The notes beneath the pieces were generated by a model. That model ran no database searches. It was not told the DNA's origin and saw only the letters and a program-made list of their open reading frames with translations. DNA of 64,000 nt from Limnephilus marmoratus. Lineage: Eukaryota > Arthropoda > Insecta > Trichoptera > Limnephilidae. The stretch is taken from positions 53,745,285-53,809,284 of the forward strand of contig OU862910.1 of NCBI GenBank assembly GCA_917880885.1, read 5' to 3'. Position numbers and translations under genes: made by a program. The stretch's first letter is position 1, and each line of letters starts with the position of its first letter. Shown here one piece after another: positions 32,745 through 44,450 of this stretch.

Positions 32745-34310
32745 TGTTATGTCTGCCCTTTCCTCGGCAAATAGTAATTATTAAATAAGGTTCTTTGAAT
32801 ATAAAAGTGTTTATTTACTGGAATAACCTAGCTGGTTAGCTACGTCTGTTTACTATTCGGGGGTAGCATAAATATACAAACCACCCACTAGATCGATAAC
32901 TTCGGGCTTTTGTTCGAGAAAAATTTGGTCACTATTTCACCATCAAAATGCAATAATTTTTCGACTGATGATGATGATGACGGGGATTTGTGATGTCACA
33001 CACCATAGACGAAGATAGAGTAAGCAACAACAAAAAAGGCGCGACCATAGACAATATAATTTTCTTTCGGGTCCTACCCAGTACCACCCAAATTATTAGC
33101 CTTAAATATTATTTTAAAAATAAAACTCGTAATTACATGGTAAAAGAATTTTATTAAAAACATGAAATACAAACAGGAAATACATATAATTAAAATATGA
33201 TTGCGCGTTCCTACAAAACTACTGAATTTAAAAAAAAAATCATTTTATAACAGAAAAATGAAAAACTCAGAATTACATGTACATATTTTAAACAAGAATA
33301 CAATGTAAACAGGTTATATTTCTGTAGCAAATTGCCACATGAAGACATTATTTTAAAGATAAATTACTTAACGTACCTATTGAATCTTTCGTCGGGCCAA
33401 AAATAAATTTACCATATTGCCAAAATATAACCAAGGTCCATGGAGACATGCATAAGATTTTTGATGTTCCATTCGGTGCTCAAAGATGTATAATATTTGT
33501 TAATTTGGAGTTTAGTTTAGTTCAGTTCATCATATTTTTCCTGAAATCATAAAAATCATTAAAATTAATATTACAAATGTACATTGAAAATTAAAACTCT
33601 TCAAGACAAAAAATATTACTTAAGAAGTTATATTTTCAGGTTATTTTTTCAGAGTGGAAATTGGGGAAGATTAAATTAATGAGATAGGTCGATGCAATAT
33701 AGAAAACATGTATACCTTTTTAAGATGTAATCGTGATCTTGGACTGCGTCAATTAATTGTTAGATTCAAGGTGGATAAATATGTTCTGAAAACGGAAACA
33801 TGTACAACACAGATTAAAATACTATTTAAATAATATACTTTACGAACACTGAAATATCAATCAAAGGAAGTTTCCCACCTATAATTTTGTTCCAATTACG
33901 GGTCCTGTTCTTCCATTTTTCATTCGATCGCGATTTCCCAAAATCCATATTCACACTTATTGCGTCGTAAATGTAATTGTAAATGCATTGTAAATGTCAA
34001 ACTAAAATAAAGCAGAAAAATGCAACCAAAATACAAGCTTCCTATTGGTGGAGGTAGTAGCTTGGGACCATAAAGAAATCGAAGGGGACTTATGATATCA
34101 CCAAAGATTCGGTTCACATTTTGGATCGGAGTTATACCCGCCTGGGGGGTAGGTAAATCTCTGGAGCCTTGCCACGGGAGCTCGCAAAGTATATCTCTGA
34201 GACTGCTTCTTGTACGCCAATGCCATCTGGCGAGCTATGGTGCAAGCTACATGCTTACCGCCATCTATCGTATTCTTTCCATATGAAATACTTAATTACT
34301 CTACATCACA
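32745..34310 (-). repeat. 3' LTR (left), interrupted
   Basis: LTR parts 32745-32866 and 34153-34310 together give 280 bp, collinear with the right LTR. The insertion and one copy of its 8-bp duplication lie between them. The minus strand carries AATAAA near the first part, a likely polyadenylation signal. Confidence 0.92.
32867..34144. mobile_element. 1278-bp insertion in the LTR, class unknown
   Basis: Flanked by GGGGGTAG (32859-32866 and 34145-34152), which occurs once in the intact LTR. An 8-bp duplication suggests a hAT- or P-like insertion. The ends CATAAATATACAAACC and, inverted, CAGGCGGGTATAACTCC share only CA and TATA, so there is no clear terminal repeat. No coding frame that I recognise. 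Confidence 0.75.
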
Positions 34311-34508
34311 CCCTCCCCCACCTAACCTCAAGCCCTGGCTACAATAAATACAAGACATGTTCTTTTCAAAGAAGTTATACAATTTGACAAAAAAAATAGG
34401 ATTTTAAATATTTCATTTATACATGATTTTATACTCTAAATTCAACCAAACATAGTCATGATTTTAAATATTTCAACTTAAATATTTCTGTTTCTCTGGG
34501 AGGGACCT

Positions 34509-36134
34509 TTATGAACGCCTTGAACGGAGCCTTCCTTCCCAAGGTCTTAGTTGAGTAGTTTGCTCTCGATCATCCGCTGGTAATCTGAAATCAAGAGAAC
34601 TCCACGTTAGCCCCTTCAACAAAGCTGAGGTCCCCAACTCGTCTGAAGCGCATTTCGTGACCTCAGACGCGGTGGGTGGGTTATTATCTTCACTCTCCTC
34701 TTCCCATCTCACAGATAAACTCTTTAACTGATCAATATGTCTCTTCCAAGTCAACGGAGTACCACAGATCCTAACGATATAAACTTTTTTACCCACTTTC
34801 CTTTCTACAATACCTCTAACCCAACCAACTTTATTCACCTGACGGAAGTCCTTGACCAGACACTTTTGACCAACATGTAAATTCCTAATTTTTACGCCCC
34901 CATAATTCCTTATTTGATTATCTTGACTCCTTTTTATATTATCGTTAGCTATTTTTCTCTGTTCTGACACATCTTCCTGAGTGGTTTTAGGAATTAAACT
35001 ACTGAAAGTTGATTTCAGTCTCCTACCAAACATCAAGACTGCCGGTTCTAATCCCGTTGTGCAATGTGGCGAATTTCGATAATCAGATAAAAAATCACAT
35101 AATCTACTTACATAATTTACTGGAAAATTATTCCTAACCATAATTTTTTTTAAAAAATTTTTTACCGTTCTAACTGAATTTTCAGCTTGTCCATTACACT
35201 GAGGGAATTTTACCGGTGAATTTAAAAATTCTATGTTATTCTCTTTAAGAAATTCTTTAAACTCTACACTAGAAAATGCTGTTCCATTATCCGAAACTAT
35301 GCAATCAGGGTTACCAAAATTAGAGAAAATTCTTCTCAATTCCTTAATCGTGTTAAACGAATCCGCCCTTGGAACCTCTAAGCAATCGATCCACTTGGAA
35401 AAAGCGTCACAAATTACAAGAAACATTTTTCCTGCTACCGGTCCGCAGTAGTCTACATGCACCCTACGCCAAGTTGCCCCAGGGTTCGGCCACACTGACA
35501 AATGACTCTTAGAAGGTGCCGGCCTCATAGCCGCGCAATCATCACATTTTAGAACCATTTTTTCAATGTCATTGTTCAGTGATGGCCACCAAAAATAAGC
35601 TTTTGCTAGGCCCTTCATTTTAACTATTCCTAAATGAGATCTGTGTAATAACTCTAGCACATGTTCTTGTAAGGAACTCGGAATGACAATTCTATGTTGC
35701 CAGAAAAGGCAATCCTTGACTATGGACATTTCGTTTCTCTTAACCCAGAATCTCCACAGTACATCATCTCGACCAACTCGTTTTGGCCAGCCCTTACGCA
35801 AACACGTTAAAACTTCCTGAATAACCGTGTCTGTCTCTGTAGCTGTGGAAATGAGCTTGATATCTATGTGCTCGCATTTATCTACATAACACACAAAATC
35901 TGATCCATAATCATCTTCAAATTCTTCTTGAGAATTTTCTACCGGAAGCCGAGATAGAAAATCCGCATGATTATGACATGACTTGACAAATTCTACCTTA
36001 TACGCAAATCCTGCTAATATAATTCCATAACGCTGCAATCTGTTAGCCGCTAAAACCGGAATGTTTTTGTGTTCACCTAAAATCCTCATTAATGACAAAA
36101 TGTCTACCCATAATGTCATTCTCTTCCGTACCAA
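34509..36134 (-). CDS. pol: Pol fragment: end of RNase H and integrase (Mag-like)
   Basis: 541 residues from the first Met. The N-terminal ~70 residues (RLQRYGIILAGFAYKVEF then HADFLSRLP) are the last part of RNase H and its linker. Integrase follows: zinc region with HRSHLGIVKMK and CDDCAAMR, then a DDE core with VDYCGPVAG (D), IVSDNGTAF (D) and CNGQAENSV (E). The C terminus has the LHVGQKCLVKDF and VGWVRGIVERKVGKKVYIV segments of a gypsy integrase tail. No internal stop. The RT and most of RNase H are absent upstream, so this frame has no normal start. Integrase could still be made if translation initiates here or by fusion to Gag. The Met is nominal. Confidence 0.88.
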   Translation of the reverse strand: MVRKRMTLWVDILSLMRILGEHKNIPVLAANRLQRYGIILAGFAYKVEFVKSCHNHADFLSRLPVENSQEEFEDDYGSDFVCYVDKCEHIDIKLISTATETDTVIQEVLTCLRKGWPKRVGRDDVLWRFWVKRNEMSIVKDCLFWQHRIVIPSSLQEHVLELLHRSHLGIVKMKGLAKAYFWWPSLNNDIEKMVLKCDDCAAMRPAPSKSHLSVWPNPGATWRRVHVDYCGPVAGKMFLVICDAFSKWIDCLEVPRADSFNTIKELRRIFSNFGNPDCIVSDNGTAFSSVEFKEFLKENNIEFLNSPVKFPQCNGQAENSVRTVKNFLKKIMVRNNFPVNYVSRLCDFLSDYRNSPHCTTGLEPAVLMFGRRLKSTFSSLIPKTTQEDVSEQRKIANDNIKRSQDNQIRNYGGVKIRNLHVGQKCLVKDFRQVNKVGWVRGIVERKVGKKVYIVRICGTPLTWKRHIDQLKSLSVRWEEESEDNNPPTASEVTKCASDELGTSALLKGLTWSSLDFRLPADDREQTTQLRPWEGRLRSRRS

Positions 36135-36711
36135 ACCGAAAAAATTTGTTCAACCCCAATCCTATAGCTAAAGCTCGAAGGTATCGCCATGTACCAACGT
36201 AAGCTACGGGTATCTTGAAATTATCACTTAAGTAACGCCATGTACAAAAAGCTAAAATTTCCAAAATAAAAAAAAAATGAACGCATAATTTGTGAGTAAC
36301 GCCATGTACTACAAATTCTAATACGAACGAGATCGGGTAGCTTGTAAGTATCGTCATGTACAAACAAATTCTACAAACAAATATGATCGGTGAAGTTGTT
36401 AAGTAACGCCATGTACAAACAACTCTAATATCAAAATGATATCACCCTTCCTCCTACTTAATGGTACTCTCGGGGAAGCAAACTCCCCACTAATTAATCG
36501 AAGAATTTATTCCGTCTTTTACTATTGACTTTAATTCAGACTCAACTTACTTTTATTGTTGATAGGATCGGCCTAGCATTGAAAAAAAAAAAAAATTTTG
36601 GACCCGCGTCTTTATTCACTATAAAAGACACCTAAAAAATTTACAAACCACAAGAAAAAAAAATACAAAAACAAAAAAAACTTAAAATTTTTTTTTTTTA
36701 AATTTACCCAA
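36135..36711 (-). repeat. Deleted RT region, replaced by a degenerate minisatellite
   Basis: RT should lie here but only 577 bp separate the two frames. Five copies of a motif like AAGTAACGCCATGTAC start near 36181, 36231, 36294, 36346 and 36400, spaced 50-63 bp. The right part is A/T-homopolymer rich. No YxDD motif or RT-like frame on either strand. Confidence 0.8.
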
Positions 36712-38028
36712 CTAGTTAGAAAAAACTTCCGGGTAATCTTGAATAAATTTTTCTCCATCCCTCATTTGCGGTGTCACTAAATTAATTGTCTCCTGAGAAG
36801 TTATCCCAAGATCGAAACATTCCATAAAATCTCTTCCCACAATTAATTCTGTTCCTTTTATTACTACAATAAAATTAATATTTTTGTTCCTACCCTTAAA
36901 TTTCACATCATAAATCGCCTTTCCTACGACTTTTAAACGATTATTTCCATAACCTGAAATAATCCGCTTGTCTTGTGACAAAATGATTGAACTAAAATGT
37001 CGTTTAAAAATACCCTCCGGCATCACACATAAAGATGAACCGGAATCAATCATTGCCGTAAACTTCTTGTTATTAATTTCAATTTCAGCAGTAATCGGAC
37101 TAATTGACGCAACTAAAACTTTACTATCCCTGTGATTTTCAAAAATGGGATTTATAGGATTATTCTTGCAGAATTTCTGTAAATGCCCAACGCCCTTACA
37201 TTTAAAACATTTCGCATTACGAAATTTACAATCAAACGATAGATGATCATTCCTTTTGCAAATAAAACACTGTTTTTTAACACTACCCACGGGTGATCTA
37301 AAATTCGTACCTGAATTTGATCCTAACCTATAAGCTGGTTTCGTGTTAAAACTACCCTTGGGGCTCGACGATCGTTCCCTACGCTGATCTCGCTTGACCC
37401 CATCGCTAGTAACTCGTTTTTTTACTAGGTTTACTTCTGATTTTACTGTATTAGCACTATCCAAAGTTGACATACTAACTGCAAGTCCTTCTATTTCATT
37501 AAACGATAACGTTTGCCCTTCTACAAAAATTTTCTCTTTCGCGCGCCCCGGTAACAACCCGATTGCAAACATGTCTATAAGATTTTTTTCAAGCCTCGTT
37601 TCGAATTGACAATACGTTGCTAAAGAACGAAGTCTAACCGCGAAATCTCTTATCGTCTCGCCTTGTTGTTGCCTCGCTAAAAAAAACTTCTCCCGTTCTT
37701 TAAAAACTGAACGATTTTTGTTACAATGTTTGTCGAGAAGCGCTAAAAGTTTATCAAAAGATAAGTCCGTTACTTTACTTGGAAAACACAGATTAATTAG
37801 TAAGGTCAACGTTTCTGATTCTAGGAGATTCAATAAAAAAGCCCGTTTTTTCTCCACAGACGCTGTGTCATCATGGATCACGAAAAATTGCTCTATCCGA
37901 AGTCGAAACAACCCCCAGTCTCCGGAGAGATGGCAAAACGGTGGTATTCTACCCGATTCCATAACTCCCAACAAATAAATCGGCAAAGAAAAATCAACAA
38001 GAAAACAATAACAAATAATCCCTCTCAA
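36712..38028 (-). CDS. gag: Gag-protease polyprotein (Mag-like)
   Basis: 438 residues from the first Met; the likely start is the later Met of MESGRIPPFCHLSGD (near 37965), because the first 21 residues are atypical. A capsid-like region (WGLFRLRIEQFFVIHD to FAIGLLPGRAKEKIF) is followed by a basic Ser-rich linker, then two CCHC knuckles CFICKRNDHLSFDC and CFKCKGVGHLQKFC, then an aspartic protease with AMIDSGSSLCVMPEG. The frame ends at FIQDYPEVFSN, the point at which Mag-like polyproteins normally run on into RT. Particle assembly, RNA packaging and cleavage functions look intact. The loss of RT is downstream. Confidence 0.9.
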   Translation of the reverse strand: MRGIICYCFLVDFSLPIYLLGVMESGRIPPFCHLSGDWGLFRLRIEQFFVIHDDTASVEKKRAFLLNLLESETLTLLINLCFPSKVTDLSFDKLLALLDKHCNKNRSVFKEREKFFLARQQQGETIRDFAVRLRSLATYCQFETRLEKNLIDMFAIGLLPGRAKEKIFVEGQTLSFNEIEGLAVSMSTLDSANTVKSEVNLVKKRVTSDGVKRDQRRERSSSPKGSFNTKPAYRLGSNSGTNFRSPVGSVKKQCFICKRNDHLSFDCKFRNAKCFKCKGVGHLQKFCKNNPINPIFENHRDSKVLVASISPITAEIEINNKKFTAMIDSGSSLCVMPEGIFKRHFSSIILSQDKRIISGYGNNRLKVVGKAIYDVKFKGRNKNINFIVVIKGTELIVGRDFMECFDLGITSQETINLVTPQMRDGEKFIQDYPEVFSN

Positions 38029-38420
38029 AGAATCAAAAATACTTATCTCAGGAACTCTTCTGGTCTCCCTCTGGGTTTTATCCTTGTCTTCTGATTAATT
38101 GATTAATCCAATGATCCACAGATTCGTCCTTGAAACTATTAATCCAATGATCCGTTTTGACCTTGAAACTTCTGATTAATCCAATGATCCACAACCAGAT
38201 CGCCTCCTTGCGGTATTTCACTTCTGTTCCTAAAACAAAAATCTTCTTATTCAGCCCGTAGCCACGGAACCAAATGCTCCTTAATCTCGAGCAGAATCTC
38301 TTCCGATTCCTTGCCAAAACTGCAAGTCACTCCAGCAGTGACTTAGTCCTCCGTGTCCAGCACCAATTGTTATTCGCACGCGTAACTTTCACACAATTAT
38401 ACTTATACGGCTGCGCCAAT
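38029..38420 (-). promoter_or_regulatory. Leader and primer-binding site of the Mag-like element
   Basis: Two bases inside the 5' LTR the minus strand reads TGGCGCAGCCGTATAAG (38402-38418). TGGCGCAG-CG is one base off the complement of an insect-type tRNA-Ser 3' end. The rest of the leader has a repeated GATTAATCCAATGATCCAC phrase (38092-38195). Confidence 0.7.
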
Positions 38421-38700
38421 TGTTATGTCTGCCCTTTCCTCGGCAGATAGTAATTATTAAATAAGGTTCTTTGAATATAAAAGTGTTTATTTACTGGAAT
38501 AACCTAGCTGGTTAGCTACGTCTGTTTACTATTCGGGGGTAGGTAAATCTCTGGAGCCTTGCCACGGGAGCTCGCAAAGTATATCTCTGAGACTGCTTCT
38601 TGTACGCCAATGCCATCTGGCGAGCTATGGTGCAAGCTACATGCTTACCGCCATCTATCGTATTCTTTCCATATGAAATACTTAATTACTCTACATCACA
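38421..38700 (-). repeat. 5' LTR (right) of the Mag-like element
   Basis: 280 bp, TGTTATGTCTGCC to CTACATCACA, followed by the target duplication GTTCT. Confidence 0.95.
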
Positions 38701-38705
38701 GTTCT

Positions 38706-40640
38706 CAAGATATATTATATATTTATATGGTATCGTAGAGAATAATTTCATATAATTAACAGATTTGAAAGGTCAAGATAAATTGTAGCCAATTTTCCCT
38801 TTTCAATATTTCTGGCTTTCGTCTTTCAATGACTTTTTGACCATCGTTTCAAAGAATGGAATAAAGTGGCGCAGCCGTAGAAGAATATACAAAAATTCGC
38901 AAATTTCAAAATAAAGTGGAAAATATACGAGTCAAAAGTTCCCCACTTCTAAAGCACAGAGATTCCTAGAATCCAAAAGAGGGAACGGAGCAATATCCAA
39001 TATTCTCGATTGAATGAGTGATAAAATGGGGTAATTGATGGAATTGTTTCGACGGGGTAGCCCTTTAGAGGGTTTTAAACACGAATTTTGACATCTTATG
39101 CCAAATACATTTTTTTTAAGTCAATTGATATTTTTGAAAATCCCAGCCGTTCAGTCATTAAATGTTGCAACTCCGTTCTGTCTGTAGTTGGTTGCGTCAA
39201 GACGTATTTCAGTATATATCGGAGTTTGTCAATCATACCCAGTCGACGTGAGCCGGTCAGGTGACGGGTGACGGGTGACAGGTGACGGGACTTACGAGGG
39301 CAAATAATCATATTTAATAAGGATTACATCCAGTGGAGGCCGCCGGGGAATTAAGGTCAATCATACTAATAACAACAGCGGAGATCTGGCTTATGGCGCA
39401 CTCACCGGTATTCGCTCTCCCACGATATCTTTTTTTTATTTTTAACAAGATACCTGTGAAAATCACCTGATGTACTTGACTTGCCAAGATAAAAACTGAC
39501 AAGTTTTTACAGAATAAATAGGTTTAGCGACATGGTCTCACAATCAAGCAATCAACACGTACTTCCACACCTATCGCAATCTTCTTCGGTTCTTTCTCCA
39601 TCAATCAGACTTACAACATTCTTCAAAAAGGACGTCAAGGAAGGGGGACAATTTTACTAACTTCAAAAATGTAAAAACGTTTATAGTTAAAAAAAAAACA
39701 GTACCAATAGTAGTTCATTATAGATACGTACTATTTCTTACAGCTAACCCTATTAATAGAAAGAAGAGTACATATCATATCTTACAGTGTGTAAATATAC
39801 TAAATTGTATAGATTAAGCAGAGATATTTAATTAAGCCAGGTTCGCCTCATACATACGTCTGGTAATGTTATATTATCGTGAAAACAAGCTTATATTAGA
39901 GTGGTTAAAAGAAATGTTTTTTAGTGATGGTTTAAGCCGCTGCTACCCGAATTTCTACCGATTTCTTACACACTAAACATTTGAAGTTAAGCTCTTAAAA
40001 AAATATGTTATTTTTGAAGATAATATCTAGACGCGTTCCACGCCGAAACGCAAATTATATGAAATTCCCTTGATAGAAAAAAAATTGCAAAGTATGCTCC
40101 GAAAATTATTATAAACACGTTTGTTTCAGTTATTTTACAAGTTATAGTTGTGAAAAAATTCACGACGTTTTTTTAAATGATGCGACGCATTCTACGAAAT
40201 TTTTGCTCTATTTTAAACGAGTCGTGTTTTATTAAACATTTCCACAATTTTCGCATCGATTTTAGCGTTTTTAATATTAGCGCGCTCCTCTAACACTCGT
40301 AATTACATAGAGGGCATACATTAATTACGTCAGCTCAAAAGAGGGGTTCACCAAAATCTTACGGTACTTGAAAAGAATATACGAAGTGGCACAAATTTAT
40401 CTCACCAAGGGGAGGGGGGGTCTAGATTGGAAGAAAAACTGTGCTAGCATTGGCGCTACTTGCGGCCAACGCCAAACCCAAAACCTGGAAAGGACATGCA
40501 ATAAACAGGCCAGCGGCTAGCTCACACAGCCGGCGCGAGCAAGGTTCCTCTTAAATCCAGGGCGAGTGTTTGTGATTCGCTTGTAAATTCCTACTTCCCT
40601 TCCTTTCCTCACAATCTCCAGGTCTCCTTCCTCAATCAGA
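38706..40640. other. Unassigned sequence with a small tandem repeat
   Basis: A (GTGACGG)n-type tandem lies at about 39259-39290. TGGCGCAGCCGTAGAAG at 38867 resembles the primer-binding region of the upstream element. I see no gene. Confidence 0.5.
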
Positions 40641-40647
40641 ACACAGT

Positions 40648-41130
40648 TGTTATGCACGAAAAAGGGTTTATTCATTTAAAGGTGAACAGGATTCTACAAA
40701 AGGCCAGCATCGACACTACACACATGAGTATTTGGCTATCTCTAATTAATTCTATCATAACGGGGGAGCTTCTCTCAACTCTCTCTACGCGCATATGGTG
40801 AAGTTAAATGTCAGTTCTTAGCACACAGAGGGGAAGGAAGGTTCATTTGTACTCACAAGCAGGAGATAGGCGGTCGGCAGACAGGTACTGGTATTATATA
40901 CTTCACACAATTAAAATAAAACATCGCGAAGTCAGTTTACGGCGGGCGCCCTAGCGCACCCGCTAGGACGCACTTGTTGTTCGCCCGAGGCCCGGTTGGG
41001 GAATGAATGCGGGGAGCCGCTCGGCGCTTGGCTACTTGTGTCGAGCGGTGCGGGGAAAGGGGGGCGGAGGGCCTGTGCAAGGGGTCAATTCGCTATTAGC
41101 TCGCACGGGAATCAATTCCGTAACGTAACA
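40648..41130 (-). repeat. Probable solo LTR
   Basis: 483 bp starting TGTTATGCACG and ending CGTAACA. The minus strand holds TATAATACC and, near the end, AATAAACCC before GTGCATAACA, which fits LTR promoter and polyadenylation signals. The inverted ends extend to CAGTTGTTA/TAACAACTG. No convincing target duplication, so a DNA-transposon origin is not excluded. Confidence 0.5.
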
Positions 41131-42189
41131 ACTGCTCACGTAATTAGTGTATGCCCCCATATCTCTCCATCTTCTTCTTTTTGAGAGCGGATGCGGCGCT
41201 TTAAATTGGGGTATTTCGTGTTTGTTTAAAGTTGCAAAGAGGTTTGTTATACACTTGAATAGTCATGTAGTAATGGGCGTATGCCACGACATCTTTTTTC
41301 AGCCCGATTCCCGTACCGAGACCAGGGACCAAATTTTTCGCAATACACGATCTCTATTTTCATCAATATTACAGTTGGCATCACTGCAAACAACACACAT
41401 TATCAATGCATTATCAGCTGTCACCTGTCACGAGGATTTTATATCGCGAACCATTGGGAGGAATTGGTTTATTTATGTTGTCAGTTGTTGTTCGTTTGCA
41501 TTTGAACCCTCATAATGATGAATGGATGAATGCATGCTGAATTGAGGCAATAGACTTGAGACGCGTCAGTTCTCAGACAATGAAAAATTTGTACAGTGCT
41601 CAAATAACATCGGAAATACAATGCGCAGCTCAAGTGACGAAAAAATGTAATATTTGTGGTCTGTTTGCACAACAGAACATTGAAAGAAAATATTCAAGAG
41701 CTTCCACGTCAAACGTGAGTGAAAATATTAAATATTTTAATTTCGAGTGCAATATTTATTAATTATAATAGAAATTTAGAAGACAAACCAGTACCTAAAC
41801 ATCTATTCTCACTTAACTGCGTATAATCAATTATGTTGGAAATACATTCTAGGTATGAACTTAATTACATAATTTAAAAACTGTTTCATAAATCTTTATT
41901 GTATATATTTTAGGAAGCTGTGGTCACACCTGCTACCAACTTCTACTTCAAACCTATATAATTTAGGGCGACTACCTCCAACATAGAAATGGAAATTCAG
42001 GCAAATTCGCAGTGCTTGATTTACGCTGATAGTGAGATTATCTGGGAAAATACTGGTAATTTAAATTATTATTATATATTTAATGAAATTAATTACATGC
42101 ATTTCAACAATATTATCACAATCTACTTTGGGCTGAGTTGGTTAAACAGTATTGTCACGATCTACTCTAATTGAGTAATCTGAAAGTAT

Positions 42190-42990
42190 GTTGCCCGTCG
42201 TATGCTGATGATGCCTTGCTGATTTGTATGGAAGATCTACAGTCTCTCGTGTCTAGGATGAACAAATATGTATGAAGAATGAGTTAATGATAATAATAAT
42301 GATGAATGTAAGTCTAAAGTGATGGTGTTTGAAAGAGAGAGTAAAAAAACAGTGTTTAATATAGTAGGTGGATGAGTTTGTGCATCTGGGAAGTTTGTTT
42401 ACGGGAGATGGGTAAATGCAGGTAACTCCATTAATGGAGGACTGAACACCGTTGGCGCTAACAAACAACTCCAAAGAAGCGAAGCTGGCAGTCCACAATG
42501 GAGTGCTGGTACCTGCCCTGAGGAGATTACCTGTACCTGGCAGAGGCATGGAACTGGCAGAGGAAGGATGCAAGTAGACTGAACGCTGTAAAAATGAGAT
42601 TCCTGCGAATGTGTGTAAAAACCATGTATGATTGTGTAAGAAACGTGGAGATCCGCAAAGAATGCAAGGCTGCTGTAAGTATAATATTATGATAAAAATA
42701 AAAGTGGTCTTAAACAAATTTATGTGTTTTTATTGTAATATTATGAGTAAGATTATAAGTATAGTATAGTATATATAATTATTATAGCATGTAGTGCGAA
42801 TGAACGATGAACGAGGTAAGGAGTTTAAGAAGAATATATGGCGCAAATGTGAATGGTAGAAGAGGTCGGGGATGCCCGAGGAAGACATGGCACTACCGTG
42901 AAGCAAGGAGTGTGTTTCAAGACCGAGTTGTTTGGCGGTCCATCCTCTCTGCCTCTCGGCGAAACGGTGATGGTTAGTTACTCTGGGGTG
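42190..42990 (+). pseudogene. LINE reverse transcriptase remnant
   Basis: Broken frames read YADDALLICMEDLQSLVSRM (the RT catalytic YADD box), then GNSINGGLNTV, then RLNAVKMRFLRMCVKTMYDC with VRNVEIRKEC, then GRRGRGCPRKTWH and RVVWRSIL. This is the ordered RT-to-C-terminus series of an RTE/CR1-type LINE. Multiple stops and shifts. The fragment at 56040 is from the same broad group. Confidence 0.75.
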
Positions 42991-43034
42991 TACTAGATAC
43001 AACGTTCTTAGTCATGCCAACACTTTTCATCTTT

Positions 43035-43425
43035 TTTTCAGGATTCAGTGGAACATAGGCCATTAAGCCATCAGCAATAGGTTGCAATGGACCATCACAA
43101 TCCTAAACCATCTGCAGCCAGGCAGCCACACAGCAACATATGTACATATTCTGGTATTTTAAATTGAATTCTTAAATTGCATACTATTATCACAATAATA
43201 TTATATTAAAACAATTTAAAAAAATTTTCCACTTAATTTATTTCTGACTGTAAACGGTTTCAGCCTATTAAGGCCCTCTTCAACTATGGTTTATACACAT
43301 AACATTATAATGTTTGTAACTTGTAATCTTTTTTTTAGGAATCAGGTGGAATGTAGATTATCAGATGCCATATAACATAATCCTAGACCAGCTGCGGCCA
43401 AACACAGCAGCGTAATAAGTTATTA
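43035..43425. repeat. Duplicated ~100-bp segment
   Basis: Segments near 43025-43140 and 43330-43420 share TTTTTTTCAGGATTCAGTGG-like sequence, then CATCTGCAGCCA/AGCTGCGGCCA and CACAGCA. Each starts after a T-run ending in (C)AG, so an old exon-like duplication is possible. No frame is preserved. Confidence 0.4.
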
Positions 43426-44055
43426 CTTTTGTACATTTATGCATCTTTACAAATTTGCTAATTATTATAGCCTGGTTGATTACACACTTTTTCTTTTATT
43501 TATTTACATTACAAATAAAATTCCATAGGGCCATTTATCACCTCAAAGGAACTTTAAAATATGCTTTATCTTTATATCTAAAACTTATAAAAACAAAATT
43601 ATAAGAAAAAATCTCTTTATAACATTTGAAGGTTATTCCCATCAATGTAATATATCATTAAACTTATTAATTTATTAACACCCTATCACGCTTTTACACG
43701 GAATTCCACATTTACAGTATGTAAGTATAATAACAGCATATCAAGTATGAAAAGATACATTACATTACAGCAGATACGTACAAATATAAATAACGAGAAA
43801 GATTGACAGAATTTAAAAAAAATTATCAGCCTTTTAATCATATTTTATCAACGCTCTTTTGCACATCCAGAGTTAAACAATTTCTCTATATAAATCAGCT
43901 GTATTCAATGACCAAAACGTAAAGAAGCCAGCTTGTATTGTAATATTGTTGAACTGAATGTATATCTGAACTATTTTTGGAATAAAACCGTACGCCCAAC
44001 TCATTAATTTCCAATACAGAAACTATCGAAATATTCATCATCATCATTCTTGAAT

Positions 44056-44450
44056 CTACAACCCGTGGTGGGTCTTGGCATCCTCAAGAGTCTTCCTCCA
44101 CTCATCTCGGTTTTGTGCCAGCTCTCTCCAGTTTAGAATCTCTAAGGTAGATATATCTTTGAGGACATTGTCGCTCCATCTTAATCTTGGTCTTCCCAGG
44201 CTCCTTCGCCTTATCGGTCTGGAGTTCAGCAGGGACTTTGGTGCTTGATGCTTGGTCATTCTCTCCATATGACCCAGCCACCAAAGTCTTCCTAGTTTTA
44301 TAAATTTTGAGACGTTTAGGTCCACAGAGTATATAGCTCATTGTTGTAACGTCTGCGCCAAAATCCATTTTCTAAACCAAGTCCGAAGATACGCCTCAAA
44401 ATTTTCCTTTCTAAAACGTCCAGTGCTCTCTCATTCCTCTAATAAACGAA
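44056..44450 (-). pseudogene. RTE-like LINE ORF2 C-terminus
   Basis: The minus strand has ERALDVLERKILRRIFGLG then, after a shift, LGRLWWLGHMERMTKHQAPK, GRPRLRWSDNVLKDI, LNWRELAQNRDEWRKTLEDA and KTHHGL-stop. These are the conserved end motifs of RTE-type LINE proteins (LRWLGHxxRM ... GRPRxRWxDxVxxDL ... WRELAQDRxxWR ... KTHxGL). It ends in a short (GAT)n tail at about 44036-44050. RT core missing. Confidence 0.85.

Larger units (their letters stand above)
32745..38700 (-). mobile_element. Ty3/gypsy (Mag-like) retrotransposon lacking reverse transcriptase
   Basis: 280-bp LTRs (TGTTATG ... CATCACA) at 38421-38700 and, split by an insertion, at 32745-32866 plus 34153-34310. A 5-bp target duplication GTTCT lies at 32740-32744 and 38701-38705. 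The LTRs differ at one base that I can see. Inside, on the minus strand: leader with primer-binding site, gag-protease frame, a region where RT should be but is not, then the end of RNase H and integrase, and a polypurine tract (GGTGGGGGAGGG, 34311-34322). The single long CCHC-CCHC-DSG frame and the integrase sequence resemble Mag/K02A2.6-type elements. Without RT it must depend on a relative in trans. Confidence 0.92.

Noticed and set aside
36181..36420. CRISPR-like spaced repeats
   Set aside because: Only five imperfect short motifs with unequal spacing, inside a eukaryotic retrotransposon.
41556..41762. Plus-strand frame with a CNICG motif near the left Harbinger terminus, ending near a GTGAGT donor-like site
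   Set aside because: It could be an exon of an accessory Harbinger protein, but it is too short, with no family signature that I can defend.
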